Shown here: positions 1 to 12,050 of the stretch, piece after piece | How positions within the stretch are numbered: the stretch's first letter is position 1 | Layout of the letters: each line of letters starts with the position of its first letter | Assembly (NCBI GenBank): GCA_963573385.1 | Contig: CAUYLG010076827.1 | Location: 62,001 to 126,000 of the forward strand | DNA length: 64,000 nt | Direction: 5' to 3' | From: Cacajao melanocephalus | Taxonomy: Eukaryota; Chordata; Mammalia; Primates; Pitheciidae | The notes under the pieces: model-generated | Database searches by the model: none | What the model saw: only the letters and a program-made list of their open reading frames with translations | Told to the model about the DNA's origin: nothing | Translations under genes and position numbers: made by a program

Positions 1-9
1 GAAACAACA

Positions 10-311
10 GGCTGGGCCCAGTGGCTCACGCCTGTAATCCCAGCACTTTGGAAGGCCGAGGTGGACAGATTGCTTGAGCTCAGGAGTTCAAGAAAGACCA
101 GTCTGAACAACAGGGTGAAACTCCATCTCCATAAAATATGAAAGCAAAAAAAAAAAAAAAACCCAAAATTAGCCAGGCATGGTGGTGCGCGCCTATAGTC
201 ACAGGAATGATCTGGGAGGCTGACATGGGAGGATGATCTGAGCCCAGGGAGGTCAAGGCTTCAGTGAGCTGTGATTGTGCCACCTAGACTGGGTGACAGA
301 GGGAGATACTG
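10..311 (+). mobile_element. Alu element, dimeric, SINE
   Basis: Begins with the Alu head ggctgggcccagtggctcac and runs through the central A-rich linker (near 147-164) into the right monomer, ending at gggtgacagagggagatac. About ten bases of the usual ctgcactccag stretch are missing near 282-287. The tail is not plain poly-A; it has evolved into the purine repeat that follows. An old S/J-type copy, no longer mobile. Confidence 0.93.
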
Positions 312-332
312 AGAAGAAAGAAAAAGAAAGAA

Positions 333-372
<40 letters not shown>

Positions 373-514
373 CAGAAAGAAGAAGAAAGAGAGAGAGAAA
401 GAAAAGGAAGGAAGGAAGGAAAGAAGGAAGGAGGGAGGGAGGGAGGGAAGGAAGAAAGGAAAGAAAGAAAGAAAGAAAAGAAAAAGAAAGAACGAACGAA
501 CGAACGAATGAATA
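312..514 (+). repeat. Purine microsatellite (GAAA/GGAA/GGGA)n grown from an Alu tail
   Basis: About 200 bases that are almost pure purine on the plus strand: GAAA units, then a GA run (358-372), GGAA and GGGA units (about 408-450), more GAAA, and a final GAAC block (490-507). It starts exactly where the Alu tail should be, so it most likely arose from that tail. Open frames here encode only K/R/E-rich or F/L/S-rich artefacts. Confidence 0.95.
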
Positions 515-2510
515 TGATTGGTACCTCTTCAAGATGGGAAGGAACCTGCCAAGGGTGGCCGTGCTATGGCTAGGTGGTGATGGTGCTGTGGCAGTATCTG
601 CAGTCTTAATGACAAATGAAGACATTCCTGCTCCTGCGCGTATCCCACAGGTGCAGGGCCATCACGACGAGCATGTCTGTCAATGTGTAAGCGTGTTCAT
701 TACACCTGCACCCAACATTTGTCAGAGTTTGGAATCTTTTTTCTCGTCGGTATAGTAAATGCACCAGCAAGCACTGTCAGGCCAAAGGCCTCTTCTAGCT
801 TCTCTACAGAGACCAAGTAACCTTTGCCTTCTCAATAAGCCTGCCACACACTTGACTCTAGCCCCTCCTCAAGTTTTTCTTCCAGGTAGAAATTCCAAGT
901 CTTTCTTTCCCTTTTCTAGGCCTTGGTGTCTCATGAAGACCAGGTACAATGACTGCTCAGGCTGGTAGACTTATGGACCAAGCAGTTTATGCTTGGAAAT
1001 TGGCTCCCAACCACTGGGAAGTCTGGTCAGAAGGTGTAGTCTTAGCAACCCAAATCCACCTCTGGTACAGAGCACCTCTGAAGTCAAGCTCATGCTTCAA
1101 TGAGAGCCAGCCAGTTGCCCTATCTTTGTATACAAGGGCAGCATGTGATAAGTTACCCTAACATGGCTGCTAATACCACCACCGACGCCTACCTAGCACA
1201 GAGAGGAAATCTTTACCTAGTGAATGAACGAATGTCAACTTCACTACCTGGAGCAGGCCTCCGTGCTGATTAAATATCCTACAGCCTGCACATTTTGGCT
1301 CCTATTTGAGGTTTTTCCTCTTTATATTCGTCGTCTGCCCTTCTGAGCCCACATCTTGTTTCTAATCAGAGCTCAGAGTGAAACATGTGTAAGGTAATTA
1401 CTCCTCAGTGTGCTGTGGCAGCGCTCATTGATTAGAAATTGTTTTCACGGGAACACTCTAACAAGGAGTTTTGATTAAAGGTGGATTATTATTTCAGTTC
1501 TTTGTCTCACCCACGTACATTTACTCCCTCCTTCTAAAAGAAAATTTGTGCATGTGAAGATAGATGTTAAGGGAGTTAGAGGAGTTTTTTAGAATGAAGC
1601 TATTTATTCAAGTAATCTCAAGTCAATATTTCTTTAAATTACTAATTGAGTTTTTTCCTGAAGCTCATGCTCTGAACCCTTAATGTCATTCTCTTCCATC
1701 TCATCTCTCTGGGAAGATGCTGTGTTCACGTCCAGATGTCCTGCATTGCGGGGCCAGACCCAATCACAGCCGGCGTGAACACGCCTCATCAAGGCTCCAG
1801 GGGCTGGGGGATCAGGACCCAGTGGGCTCTTCGAAAACATCAGATGGTCTGTGGGGGTTTGATGAGTCCAGCGAGTTTACTCACAGGTCCTGTCTTTCTG
1901 TGCCTGCCCTAAAGGGAACTGTACTCTTAAAATGGTGAGCACCTACACCACACAAGGCATTTCAAGTGTGCCCTTCTGTTAAGCTGTTTACAGCTGTAGA
2001 AATTATTCTCTTATTGAATAATGGAAAGCAGGCATCTAAGGTCTACAACAGAAGCTGAGGTGAGATGCACAGGAGGAAGTTCAATTTTTTTTTTTTTTTG
2101 CCATTTAAAAAATCATCTTCCATTCTTCTTCCTGAGATGCTAGGTTGGATTCCACATGCAATGGGGAAGACAGGGTATGCTCTGATGCCAAGTCTCAATT
2201 GCTGCTTTAGATGGAGAAAGAATAACTCAAGACATTCTAAAAGGTTTTAAGATTACAATTTTTTTTGGTAACATTTTTACCTTGGCATAAGGTATCATTA
2301 GTCCTTAATCCAAGCAATCAGAAAGCTTAAACAACAGACAAGAAACTTAACAAAAAAGTCATATTGGGGATTTACAGTACTCAGAAGAGCACTTCCCATG
2401 GATTGTCCTGGATCAATGTAGCTCAAACTTAAGTCCATCATTCTACATTTATGTTGCTCTAGAGGAATAAACCTATTCTTCCCAAAATAATAAGCTTCAG
2501 GCGCCTAAAA
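515..2510. other. Intronic sequence, no gene or repeat assigned
   Basis: Mixed-complexity sequence with only short chance frames. I recognise no exon, RNA gene or repeat family. The stretch 1360-1500 contains several TGATTA-like and ATTAGA-like words in otherwise complex sequence, the kind of composition seen in conserved noncoding elements, but conservation cannot be judged from one sequence. Confidence 0.5.
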
Positions 2511-2514
2511 TTAT

Positions 2515-2602
2515 TATGTATGTGTATACATATACATGTATGCATGTGTTATAATACAAACAGACAAAAATATACACATACATATATGTATGTATGCACC
2601 TA
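2515..2602. repeat. TA/TG-rich alternating purine-pyrimidine tract
   Basis: Imperfect repeat of tatgtatgtgtatacata-like units and its near complement (acacatacatatatgtatg). Low-complexity microsatellite. Confidence 0.75.
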
Positions 2603-2639
2603 TGCAATATTAGTGTGAGTCCTTGGCTAAGGAGATCTT

Positions 2640-2775
2640 ATTCATTCAGTGAATATTCTAATTGTGCAATCATTATGTTAAGTACCACGGATAACATCAA
2701 CAGATTTCCTACCCTCAAGGAGTTAACAGTCTAGCAAGAGGGACACGAAAGAAGTAAGTGTCAAACAGCAGTTTT
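2640..2775 (-). mobile_element. L2 LINE 3'-end relic
   Basis: Reads as the reverse complement of the L2 tail: attcattcagtgaatattc, then a degenerate 'tactatgtgccaggcac' part, then ctaccctcaaggagttaaca. Heavily mutated, so an ancient copy. Confidence 0.6.
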
Positions 2776-3085
2776 CTGATGGTATGATGACCACCAAGGA
2801 CGATGACCTTGGAGGACAGGGGCACCACAAAAGCTGTTCTAAAGAAGCAGCCTTGAGAAGCATCTTAGAGGTGTTTGCCCAGAGACCTCTGTGTATGAGA
2901 TCTTTGATACATGGTTATCTTCAATACCCTGCTCTTGGTATGGTAACTTATCAATAACCATTTGGGGTATGCAAACATCTTCTATATTAGCTCACAGGGC
3001 TGATGTTAATCCTGAGTTTCATGACCTGCCCTTGGCATCCAGTGAATGCCGCCTAGGTGCTTTCTTTAGAACTGTGGACACGTGA

Positions 3086-4280
<1,195 letters not shown>

Positions 4281-4282
4281 TG

Positions 4283-4440
4283 ATATGAAGCCAATTCAGA
4301 TCTGCTGCATCTCCTTTAGTGCTGCCATGATGGCTTAATGGCTGTGAGGCCTTAGACCTGTGAGTTAGATGCTCTGAGCCGTGGTACTCCCACAGCACCA
4401 GTACATAATATGGTGCCTCATACAGAACAGGTACTCAATG
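4283..4440 (+). mobile_element. Possible MIR/L2 relic
   Basis: Contains a degenerate MIR-like body (atggcttaatggctgtgagg, then tggtgcctcatacagaacag and gtactcaatg, matching 'gtgcctggcacatagtaggtgctcaat'). Weak and ancient. Confidence 0.4.
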
Positions 4441-5454
4441 GCATGTGCAAGTACATGTGTACACGTGTGCATCCAGGCGTGCATGCGCATGTTTTCTGAG
4501 GTACAAACACACACACACATACCTGACAAAAGAGCCCTCAAATGATTAAAGGAAAAAGGGACTTGAAGACACACACTTTCCCAAAAGTTAAACATTATCT
4601 TGTGGATACACCTTTAAAAACTCAGTGCAATAATGGAACAGATGTGGCAAAATGGATACTGATGTTAAAAAAAACATTATTCCAAAACCCACCAGATGAG
4701 CTGAGAATTTACTAAAGAGACAACTGAGGAAAAGCAGGGGACCCACTTGGGGTACTAACACTCAGAATATAGCAGGTCAAAGACCTCTGGGTTCCAGCCG
4801 ACGCCAGGACCTGATGGGCAGCAACATGGACCCCAGCTCAGAGGCACTGACCCCATCTTCAGTGGTAAATAGCCACTGCTCATCAATGAAGGATTCTAAG
4901 TACAGTACAACACCTTTCCAAGGGCTTACACTTCAAGAGCCTCATTTGGCACTGTTCTTAGCTGACTCATTTGCAAATAAAGAACAAATGTGGATTGAAG
5001 AAAACAGAAAGGTAGGTCTGATTCCCCAGTTTACAACAGAATCTGGCCTTTCCTAGGCACCAGAGTTTCCCACAGGGCATTTTGCAAAGGGTCCCACGAG
5101 AAACACATCCCTCTATTTAAGCAAGAGAAATCTACTTCTCATTTTTGAAAATCCCCAAAGGTATTCTGAAGGTATCTGTCATAATTCCCAGATGAGTGCC
5201 TACCTTTAGGAGTTCTTTAAGTACAGGGTGTAAACATGGTAACATTTCATATGCAAATTTCAAATAATCAATGAGAACAATATGGCTTCTGGTTAATGGT
5301 AACTCCCCCGATGGGACTTGAAATGCAAAGGCAGAGTGACTGGGCACTGGCACTGCGAATAGGCTGGCCACTGAAAGGCTGAAGAAACACATGTCAAAAT
5401 GAAAAATCCAGTACCTTGCTTTGAAATATGTGGATATATGCTTAGGCACTTCAA
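4441..5454. other. Unassigned intronic sequence
   Basis: Complex sequence with a short CA/TG-rich patch (4440-4522). A 105-codon minus-strand frame at 5132-5449 has no recognisable domain and no convincing splice context, so I treat it as chance. Confidence 0.5.
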
Positions 5455-5575
5455 CTCATTTTAGACTTATAACACTGCTTTTAAGGTAGGGTTATTACAT
5501 CAGTGGTTCAGAGAGGCTAAGTAACTTGTCCAGATGAGAGAGAAGCTGGGTTTATAACACAGGTCTCTTTCTGCT
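5455..5575 (-). mobile_element. MIR relic
   Basis: Contains ttcagagaggctaagtaact and gtccagatgagagagaagctggg, the reverse complement of the MIR core (tgtgtgaccttgggcaagttacttaacctctctg region). Confidence 0.65.
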
Positions 5576-6050
5576 ATATCAATCAATTTCACTGTACATG
5601 CATTTTAGAGAAATATCTTTAAGACACAGATTTTATCTTGTAGTTGACAGGCTATACAAGTTGCCTGTCAGTTATGAGTGCTCTTATGGGCAGTCTTAGA
5701 GTGCCTGCCACCTCCAAGGCCCCTGTATAAGTCTGAGCTTGGACCTCATCACCAGGGCTGGGTGCTGGGGATTCAGCTGTGACTGGCCTGAGCTCTGCCC
5801 AGTGGAGGTCCCTGTCCTGGTGATGACTCTATGGACTGATCAGATTCTTTCTCCTGAGGACACTGGACATCCACTAACAGTCGCCAGAAGTAGGAGGTTT
5901 AAGTGAGGGAGGCACCATCAAGAACCCAGACCCCATACTGGTTTAGCCAGAACAGGGAGTATGGGAACAGGCTTCCTGGAATGCTAGCCAGGCACCCTCT
6001 CCAGAGAGTCCTCAGTTTTCAGTGAAGCCTGCTCTGAGAAGAACAAGATC

Positions 6051-6346
6051 TGTTTTGTTTTTTGAGCCAGAGTCTTGCTCTGTCACTCATGCTGGAGGGC
6101 AGTGATGCGATCTTAGCTCACTGCAGCCTCTGCCTCCCAGGTTCAAGCGATTCTCCTGCCTCAGCCTCCCGAGTAGCTGGGACTGCAGGCACGTGCCACC
6201 ACACTCGGCTAATTTTTGTATTTTTAATAGAGATGGGGTTTCACCATGGTGGCCAGGTTGGTCTCGAACTCCTGGCCTCAGGTGATCCGCCTGCCTCAGC
6301 CTCCCAAGGTGCTGGGATTACAGGTGTGATCTATCACGCATGGCCC
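6051..6346 (-). mobile_element. Alu element, antisense orientation
   Basis: Starts with a T-rich tail (tgttttgttttttgag), runs through gtcttgctctgtcactc, cctcccgagtagctgggac, and ends at the reversed Alu head (gcatggccc). Full length and somewhat diverged. A 102-codon frame inside it is the familiar Alu-antisense artefact. Confidence 0.95.
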
Positions 6347-6617
6347 AGGACGGTTTTAAGTCTCCCTTAACAGCTTATTCTCTGCACACCCCCAATGCCT
6401 GTAGTAGCTCCTTTCACTGTAACTTAGGAGGGCAAAGCGTATTACTGTTTTAAAGTACTGTATTAGAATATAGAATCAGAGAGTGACTGGATGGCACCAT
6501 CTCGCAGTATAAGGCAGAAGTCACTGTTCCGAAAGGGCTCTGCTGGCTTTGGTCACCCACCTTGGACATCAGATGGACTGAAATTTAGAGCTATCCATAA
6601 AAATCCCTGGAGGGATC

Positions 6618-6984
6618 TGTCATGGGCTGAACTGTGTCCCCCCAAAATTCATATGTTGCAGTCCTAATCCCCAGTACCTTGAACGTGGCTGTACTGGAAG
6701 ACAGATAGGGTCTCTAAAGAGATAAGAGGTCATTAGGGTGGCCTAATCCAATCTGACTGGTGTCCTTAGAAGAAGGGGAGGACACAGACACATACAGAAT
6801 GGGGATCATGTGAGGATACAGTGAGAAGATGCCATCTACCAGCTAATGAGGGAGGCCTCAGGAGAAATTAACTCTGCCCACACCTTGATCTTGGACTTCC
6901 AGCCTGTAGGACTGTAAGGAAATAAATTTCTGTTGTTTAACCCACAGTCTGTGGTGTTTACTATGCAGCCCCAGCAAACTCATA
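6618..6984 (+). mobile_element. MLT1-type solo LTR (ERVL-MaLR)
   Basis: Begins tgtcatgggctgaactgtgt, followed by ccccccaaaattcatatgtt, aatccaatctgactggtgtc, ccttgatcttggacttccag and aaataaatttctgttgttta (polyadenylation signal region), ending in gcaaactcata. This order and its roughly 370-bp length fit an MLT1 LTR. No internal retroviral region is attached, so it is a solo LTR. Confidence 0.85.
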
Positions 6985-7044
6985 AAGAAGGCTTCAAGTT
7001 GGGCTTTTGTGAAAAGAAAAAAGAGTGATTAAATCAATATGCTG

Positions 7045-7260
7045 GAAGCAATATAGAAATTTGGTTAGAGTATGGTCCTGGATTTTGACTGCTGAGGGCG
7101 ATGCTATCTCTGTCACTTACAGGCTGTGGCTCCCTAAGCGAGCTTCTTTACCCGTGGCCTCATAAATGAAAGGCAGCCAGGAACACTGCCCGCATCGTGG
7201 GTGTGGTGAAGGTGTAGTGATGCCAGGCATGCAAAAGACTTGGCATGGTGCTAGAGCCTG
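7045..7260 (+). mobile_element. MIR relic
   Basis: Degenerate MIR in sense orientation: ggttagagtatggtcctgga, tctgtcacttacaggctgtg, then agcgagcttctttacc and a final gcatggtgctagagcctg. Old copy. Confidence 0.6.
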
Positions 7261-9380
7261 TGATCCTTGTCCTCAAGAAAACTTTGCTTTTATTTTTACC
7301 CAGTTAATCCAGATGCCATCAGATACAACTACCTAGATGTGATATACGGAGGACGAAGCTCTTGGTATCTAAGGCCTCCTCACCAGGAATGGTTGGAGAG
7401 CCTCATCTGACTTGGCAATTGGAATGCTCCCCGTCAGCTCTGGGTTCTTTCTCTGCAAGTCTGCACGCGGGCAGGAGTGTCTCATGCCATTGAGGCCAGG
7501 AGGACTGTGTGCATCTATTCGGCTCCGGATCTCAGTCTTTTCCTGTGCAGTTGCTTGAAGCTCCCTTTAACTGACAGTGTTCATGGAAAACAAAGAGCTT
7601 TGCTTCTTCCTGGAATATTCTATGGACTTCTTGCCATCTAGTGCCTGCAGTGGCTTTTCTCCCTGTGAGGCCCTGGGGCACGCTGTACTCACTACCTCAG
7701 GTCCCTCTGCCATGCCAGCTGCTTCTGCCAGTGAAGTGGGTCAGGGAGAGTAACTCATTGATCGAGGTGGACACTTACGGTAATGAAGAGGCTGTCAGGG
7801 GACAGAACCAGAATATCTCTGTGCTCCCAGAGTGCCTCTGCTGGACTCCTGGGGGCAAGTAGTAGAAAGCTACTCCTGCTGGCTCGACCAGGCAGGGAAC
7901 TTGTTTCAGAAGGTAGCAGACGAAGGTGAGACACAGAAATGGGGACTCGAATGCCCTCTGGACTCTCCCTTTTCTGCTTCCCTCTGGAGGCAAGCTTGCT
8001 TCTGCTCCCTGCAGACTGCCATTCTTTGCCTCACTGCTGCTCAAGGTAAACAGACAATGTGGAAAGTACCTGTGGAAAGAAAGATGACTTCTATCATCAC
8101 CAACTGTAAATTCCTTCATAGGTCAAGCGTCTGTCTGGGCCCAATCAGCTGAGACTTGAGGGTAAAAGGATGCCCCATTGCACAAAATGGCTGCCAGGGC
8201 CCACGGTTCTGGATTGGAGGCAGAAGCAGTTGCTAGCAAAGGGGGAATCACTGGGAGCTGGGTGGACACCCCAGACAGTAACCAGTACACTGTCAGGCCT
8301 TCGCTGCAGAAGCTCAAGTTCTGTAATCAAATTTTCTCAACCTTGCTATCACATGAAGGGCACTTCACAGAGATTTCTCCTTTTAGTCTTCCTTGTAAGT
8401 GTTGCCCATTTTGTTAGCAATATCCAGTGTTATAATTTCACTTAGGACTTTAAATTTTGGAATGCTCATTAGCCATCTCCAAAGAGAAATGCTGACTTAA
8501 AAAAACAAACCCTGTTACACTTCTTTAAAGTGCTACACCACGAGAAACACACAGCTTTTTGTGAATGAGTATAGCGGTGCTATTTTAAAACAGATGCCTA
8601 GTAGCTTATAGGTTTTGGAAATTTTTTTTACCCTAACATTTTTTTAAATACCAATAGATAATGGCAAAATAGTGTCATAGCCTTAGAATTATGGCTGATA
8701 TCCCTTATTTCATTAACACAGACAGTGACTGCTTGGTATTCGCTTCCATCATCAAACTAGCAGCTCACTGAATCCCAAATCCAAATACAACGTGCCACAT
8801 GCCTTCTGCAGACTCCCTCTGCCATGTAGACTCCGTGGGGTGGGCTTCAGGCCTGAATCAAAACCTGGAGAAACAAAGACATGGGGCCTGGCCAGGCTGC
8901 ACGTCTCATCCAACACTGCCCTGCACACAGAGGGGCTGGGTGCATCTTCCGATTCTGCCATTTTCTGCATGGGGCGTCCTTCCTGTTTCCTCTACCGTAC
9001 TTCCCCACCAGCACACGTGTTACCCAGATCCTATAACACTCACTGTGCATAAAAAAAGAAACAAAAGTATATTGCAACTTATTCCTTAAGGTGTTAAAAA
9101 AATTTCTTTTTCAGATCTTAAAACCCCACCATACTTTTATTCCCAGCTTGTCACATCCTCAGCCTGCTTTATTCTTTTTTTCTATCCAAAACAATTAGAT
9201 CTTAAGAAAGCAATTGTATTGTTTGGAGTAAATTATCATCAGCAACTGAGTGCCTGTTTCGAGTATGGCCTTAAAACACAAAGTTTGCTAATTAGAAGCT
9301 TGGCTGTTCTTGGTTTGTATTTAATGCTTGTACTTAATTACAGTAAGTTTCTCCTAGAAGAAACCCACCATTAGCATATA
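7261..9380. other. Intronic sequence, no gene assigned
   Basis: About 2.1 kb of complex sequence. Overlapping short frames on both strands (around 7641-8445 and 8752-9089) carry no domain I recognise. The segment 9190-9370 is AT-rich but non-repetitive and has homeodomain-like words (ctaattagaag, acttaattaca), a composition compatible with a conserved noncoding element; this is only an impression. Confidence 0.5.
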
Positions 9381-9384
9381 ACCA

Positions 9385-9605
9385 GCACCATCAACAATAA
9401 TAGTTAACATTTACTGGACACTTGTTTTGCACCAGGCACTGCAAAATAACCTTCTAAGGCAGCTTCACTGTTAAACCTCAAGATAAGAAGTTGAGGCTTA
9501 GAGAGGTGAGTAACTTGCTCGAAGTTCCACAGCCAACAAGTGACAAAGCCAGGACTTGCACTCAGGGTGGCCTATAAAGCCCACACTGTAGCCACTACCC
9601 TACAA
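9385..9605 (-). mobile_element. MIR element
   Basis: A clear reverse-complement MIR: aacatttactggacacttgt, accaggcactgc, gaggcttagagaggtgagta, acttgctcgaagttccacag, gtgacaaagccaggacttgc and agccactaccctaca. Confidence 0.85.
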
Positions 9606-9960
9606 AGGCTTCATATTCCGTTTCTTGCAGGACATATGAAGAAATAAGAGAGAATATGACAAAACCGACTTTGTATAGTGACTGCGGGACAACTGAACTC
9701 CAGAAATCATGATGAAAGCTCAGGAAACTGGTCAATCCAACTGTGGAATGATTTAGCTGGGTCAAAAGGCACACAGAGGCTTTGCATTCCAGTTACTTAT
9801 GGCTACAATGTGGCCTCCAAAAAGGGACTAGGGGATTGCCACATGGCCTACTCTGGTCTGACATGAGAGTAAGGCTATCTTTTGGTAAGAATAGGAGCGC
9901 AAGCAAACCAAACCACAAATGAACTGCTTCATATACAGCTGGTACCTAAAGTACTGTTTT
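9606..9960. other. Unassigned intronic sequence
   Basis: Short stretch between a MIR and an Alu; nothing recognised. Confidence 0.5.
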
Positions 9961-9973
9961 AAAAACTGAGCAA

Positions 9974-10266
9974 GGCCTGCCATTGCGGCTCACATCTTTG
10001 GGAGGTGAAGGTGGGAGGGGAGCTTGAGCCCAGGAGTTTAAGACCAGCCTGGGCTCTCAAGCCTGGGCAACATTGCAATACCTCATCTCTACAAAAAAAT
10101 TTAAAAAATAAAAATTAGCTGGGCATGGTGGAACACACCACCTGTGGTCCCAGCTACTCAGAAGGCTGAGACAGGAGGCTCGCTTGAGCCCAGAAGATCG
10201 AGGCTGCAGTGACCTGTGATCCAGCCTGGATGACAGAGCGAGACCCTGTCTCAAAAATAAAATTTA
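9974..10266 (+). mobile_element. AluJ-like element with near-perfect target-site duplication
   Basis: Diverged Alu in which the first part of the left arm has lost the 'cctgtaatcccagca' block, while the right arm (ggtcccagctactcagaagg to gacagagcgagaccctgtct) is recognisable. The flanks aaaaactgagcaa (9961-9973) and aaaaattgagcaa (10267-10279) form a 13-bp target-site duplication with one mismatch. Confidence 0.93.
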
Positions 10267-10299
10267 AAAAATTGAGCAAAATCATTGGTTTTGTGTCTT

Positions 10300-10955
10300 G
10301 CAAAAGAGTCACTTATTGTAAATTATCTATCCTATAAATGGTATCAAGAAACCTGGTTAACTGTTTAGAAAAATAAAAGTTTGAGCCTCTCATCTCATGA
10401 TACCAGATGGAACTAGAAAAAAATGTTTAATAATAAACAACTTAAGAGAAAATATAAGTAAATATATATATATGATCTTTAGACGGATAAAGCAATTGAC
10501 AAAAATTAATGAAAAAAGTTGGATATGACAAAACAAAAAATATAAAATAACTTTATGCCCCACATATGATGAAGGACAGGCAGAAAACAACCTAAAAAGT
10601 TTGTAACAAATATGAGATAATCCAGACTAGTATTCTGGGTATATAATTAGCTAGTCATTGATATGAGATATTTTATTGTTTATAAAACTGCACCAGAAAA
10701 AGTAGGCAAAAGAAAAGAGTTAAACAATGAAGAAAAGAATATAAATGATTACCAAATATATGAAACTATTTTGTTTTGCCAGTCATAGCAAATGCTCTGA
10801 TAGATGCAAATAACTGTAATTTTGCCATGTAAAGAAGGACTAAAATATTAAAATAGTATGTGACAATGGCAGAATTTTCTTAGTATATATGTATGTAAGA
10901 TATTCCTATACATTTTTTAAAAAGACTAGAAAAAGGATATAAAAATTATCACCGG
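10300..10955 (+). mobile_element. Possible ancient L1-type LINE fragment
   Basis: A-rich, low-GC sequence with an L1 3'-like succession (ggcagaaaacaacctaaaaa, gtattctgggtatataatta, gaagaaaagaatataaatga, aaaaaggatataaaaatta). No usable reading frame remains. The assignment rests on composition and weak word matches only. Confidence 0.4.
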
Positions 10956-11097
10956 TAAGCTAGGCATGGTGGCATGTGCCTGCAGTCAGTGCTACCAAGG
11001 AGGTTGAGGTAGGAGAATTGCTTGAGCCCAGGGGTTCAAGTCCAGCCTGGGCAACATAGCAAGATCTTGTCTCTAAAACAAAACAAACAAAACAAAC
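10956..11097 (+). mobile_element. Free left Alu monomer (FLAM)-like SINE
   Basis: A single Alu-like arm: ctaggcatggtggcatgtgc, gaggttgaggtaggagaatt, gcttgagcccaggggttcaa, gcctgggcaacatagcaaga, then an A-rich tail with CAAA units. No second monomer follows, which fits the monomeric predecessors of dimeric Alu. Confidence 0.8.
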
Positions 11098-11211
11098 TGT
11101 CTGGGTGGTAGAATTACGAGGAATTTAAATTTCATTCCTTATACCTTTCTTTTCTAAAATAAAACCCCATTACTTCTAATAACAAAATCCAATACTTTCA
11201 GTATTTAAAAA

Positions 11212-11285
11212 GCAAAGGAAGGAAAGAAAACAGAAAGAAAGATGGAAGGAAAAAAGGAAGGAAGGAAGGACAAAGGAAGGAAAGA
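11212..11285 (+). repeat. GGAA/GAAA-rich low-complexity tract
   Basis: Runs of GGAA and GAAA units (ggaaggaaggaaggac near 11256-11271) on the plus strand. Confidence 0.85.
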
Positions 11286-11325
11286 ATTCTTCACCTTCAA
11301 TAGGTTCAGAGGTAACAAAAACTTT

Positions 11326-11937
<612 letters not shown>

Positions 11938-12050
11938 TGAAAATATTTTGTAGCTAGATAGTGGTGGTAGTTACACTAAGTACCACTGAATTGCTCTCTT
12001 GAAAATGGCTAACTTTAGGTCATATGAATTTCACCTTATTTTAAAGAAAG
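11938..12050 (+). mobile_element. L1M 3' UTR fragment, continuation of 11326-11570
   Basis: taagtaccactgaattgctc followed by ttgaaaatggctaactttag and gtcatatgaatttcacctta is the typical old-L1 3' end ('ccactgaactgtacacttaaaaatggttaa...atttta'). Separated from its 5' part by the nested Alu. Confidence 0.7.

Noticed and set aside
275..511. 78-codon Lys/Arg/Glu-rich frame, and the opposite Phe/Leu/Ser-rich frame at 284-625
   Set aside because: Pure translation of the GA microsatellite; no protein signal.
5132..5449. 105-codon minus-strand frame considered as a possible FARS2 exon
   Set aside because: Does not resemble FARS2, and I see no matching acceptor/donor pair at its edges.
6062..6370. 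102-codon frame
   Set aside because: Alu-antisense reading frame; same for 11664-11921, 48369-48686, 3175-3399 and 42558-42784.
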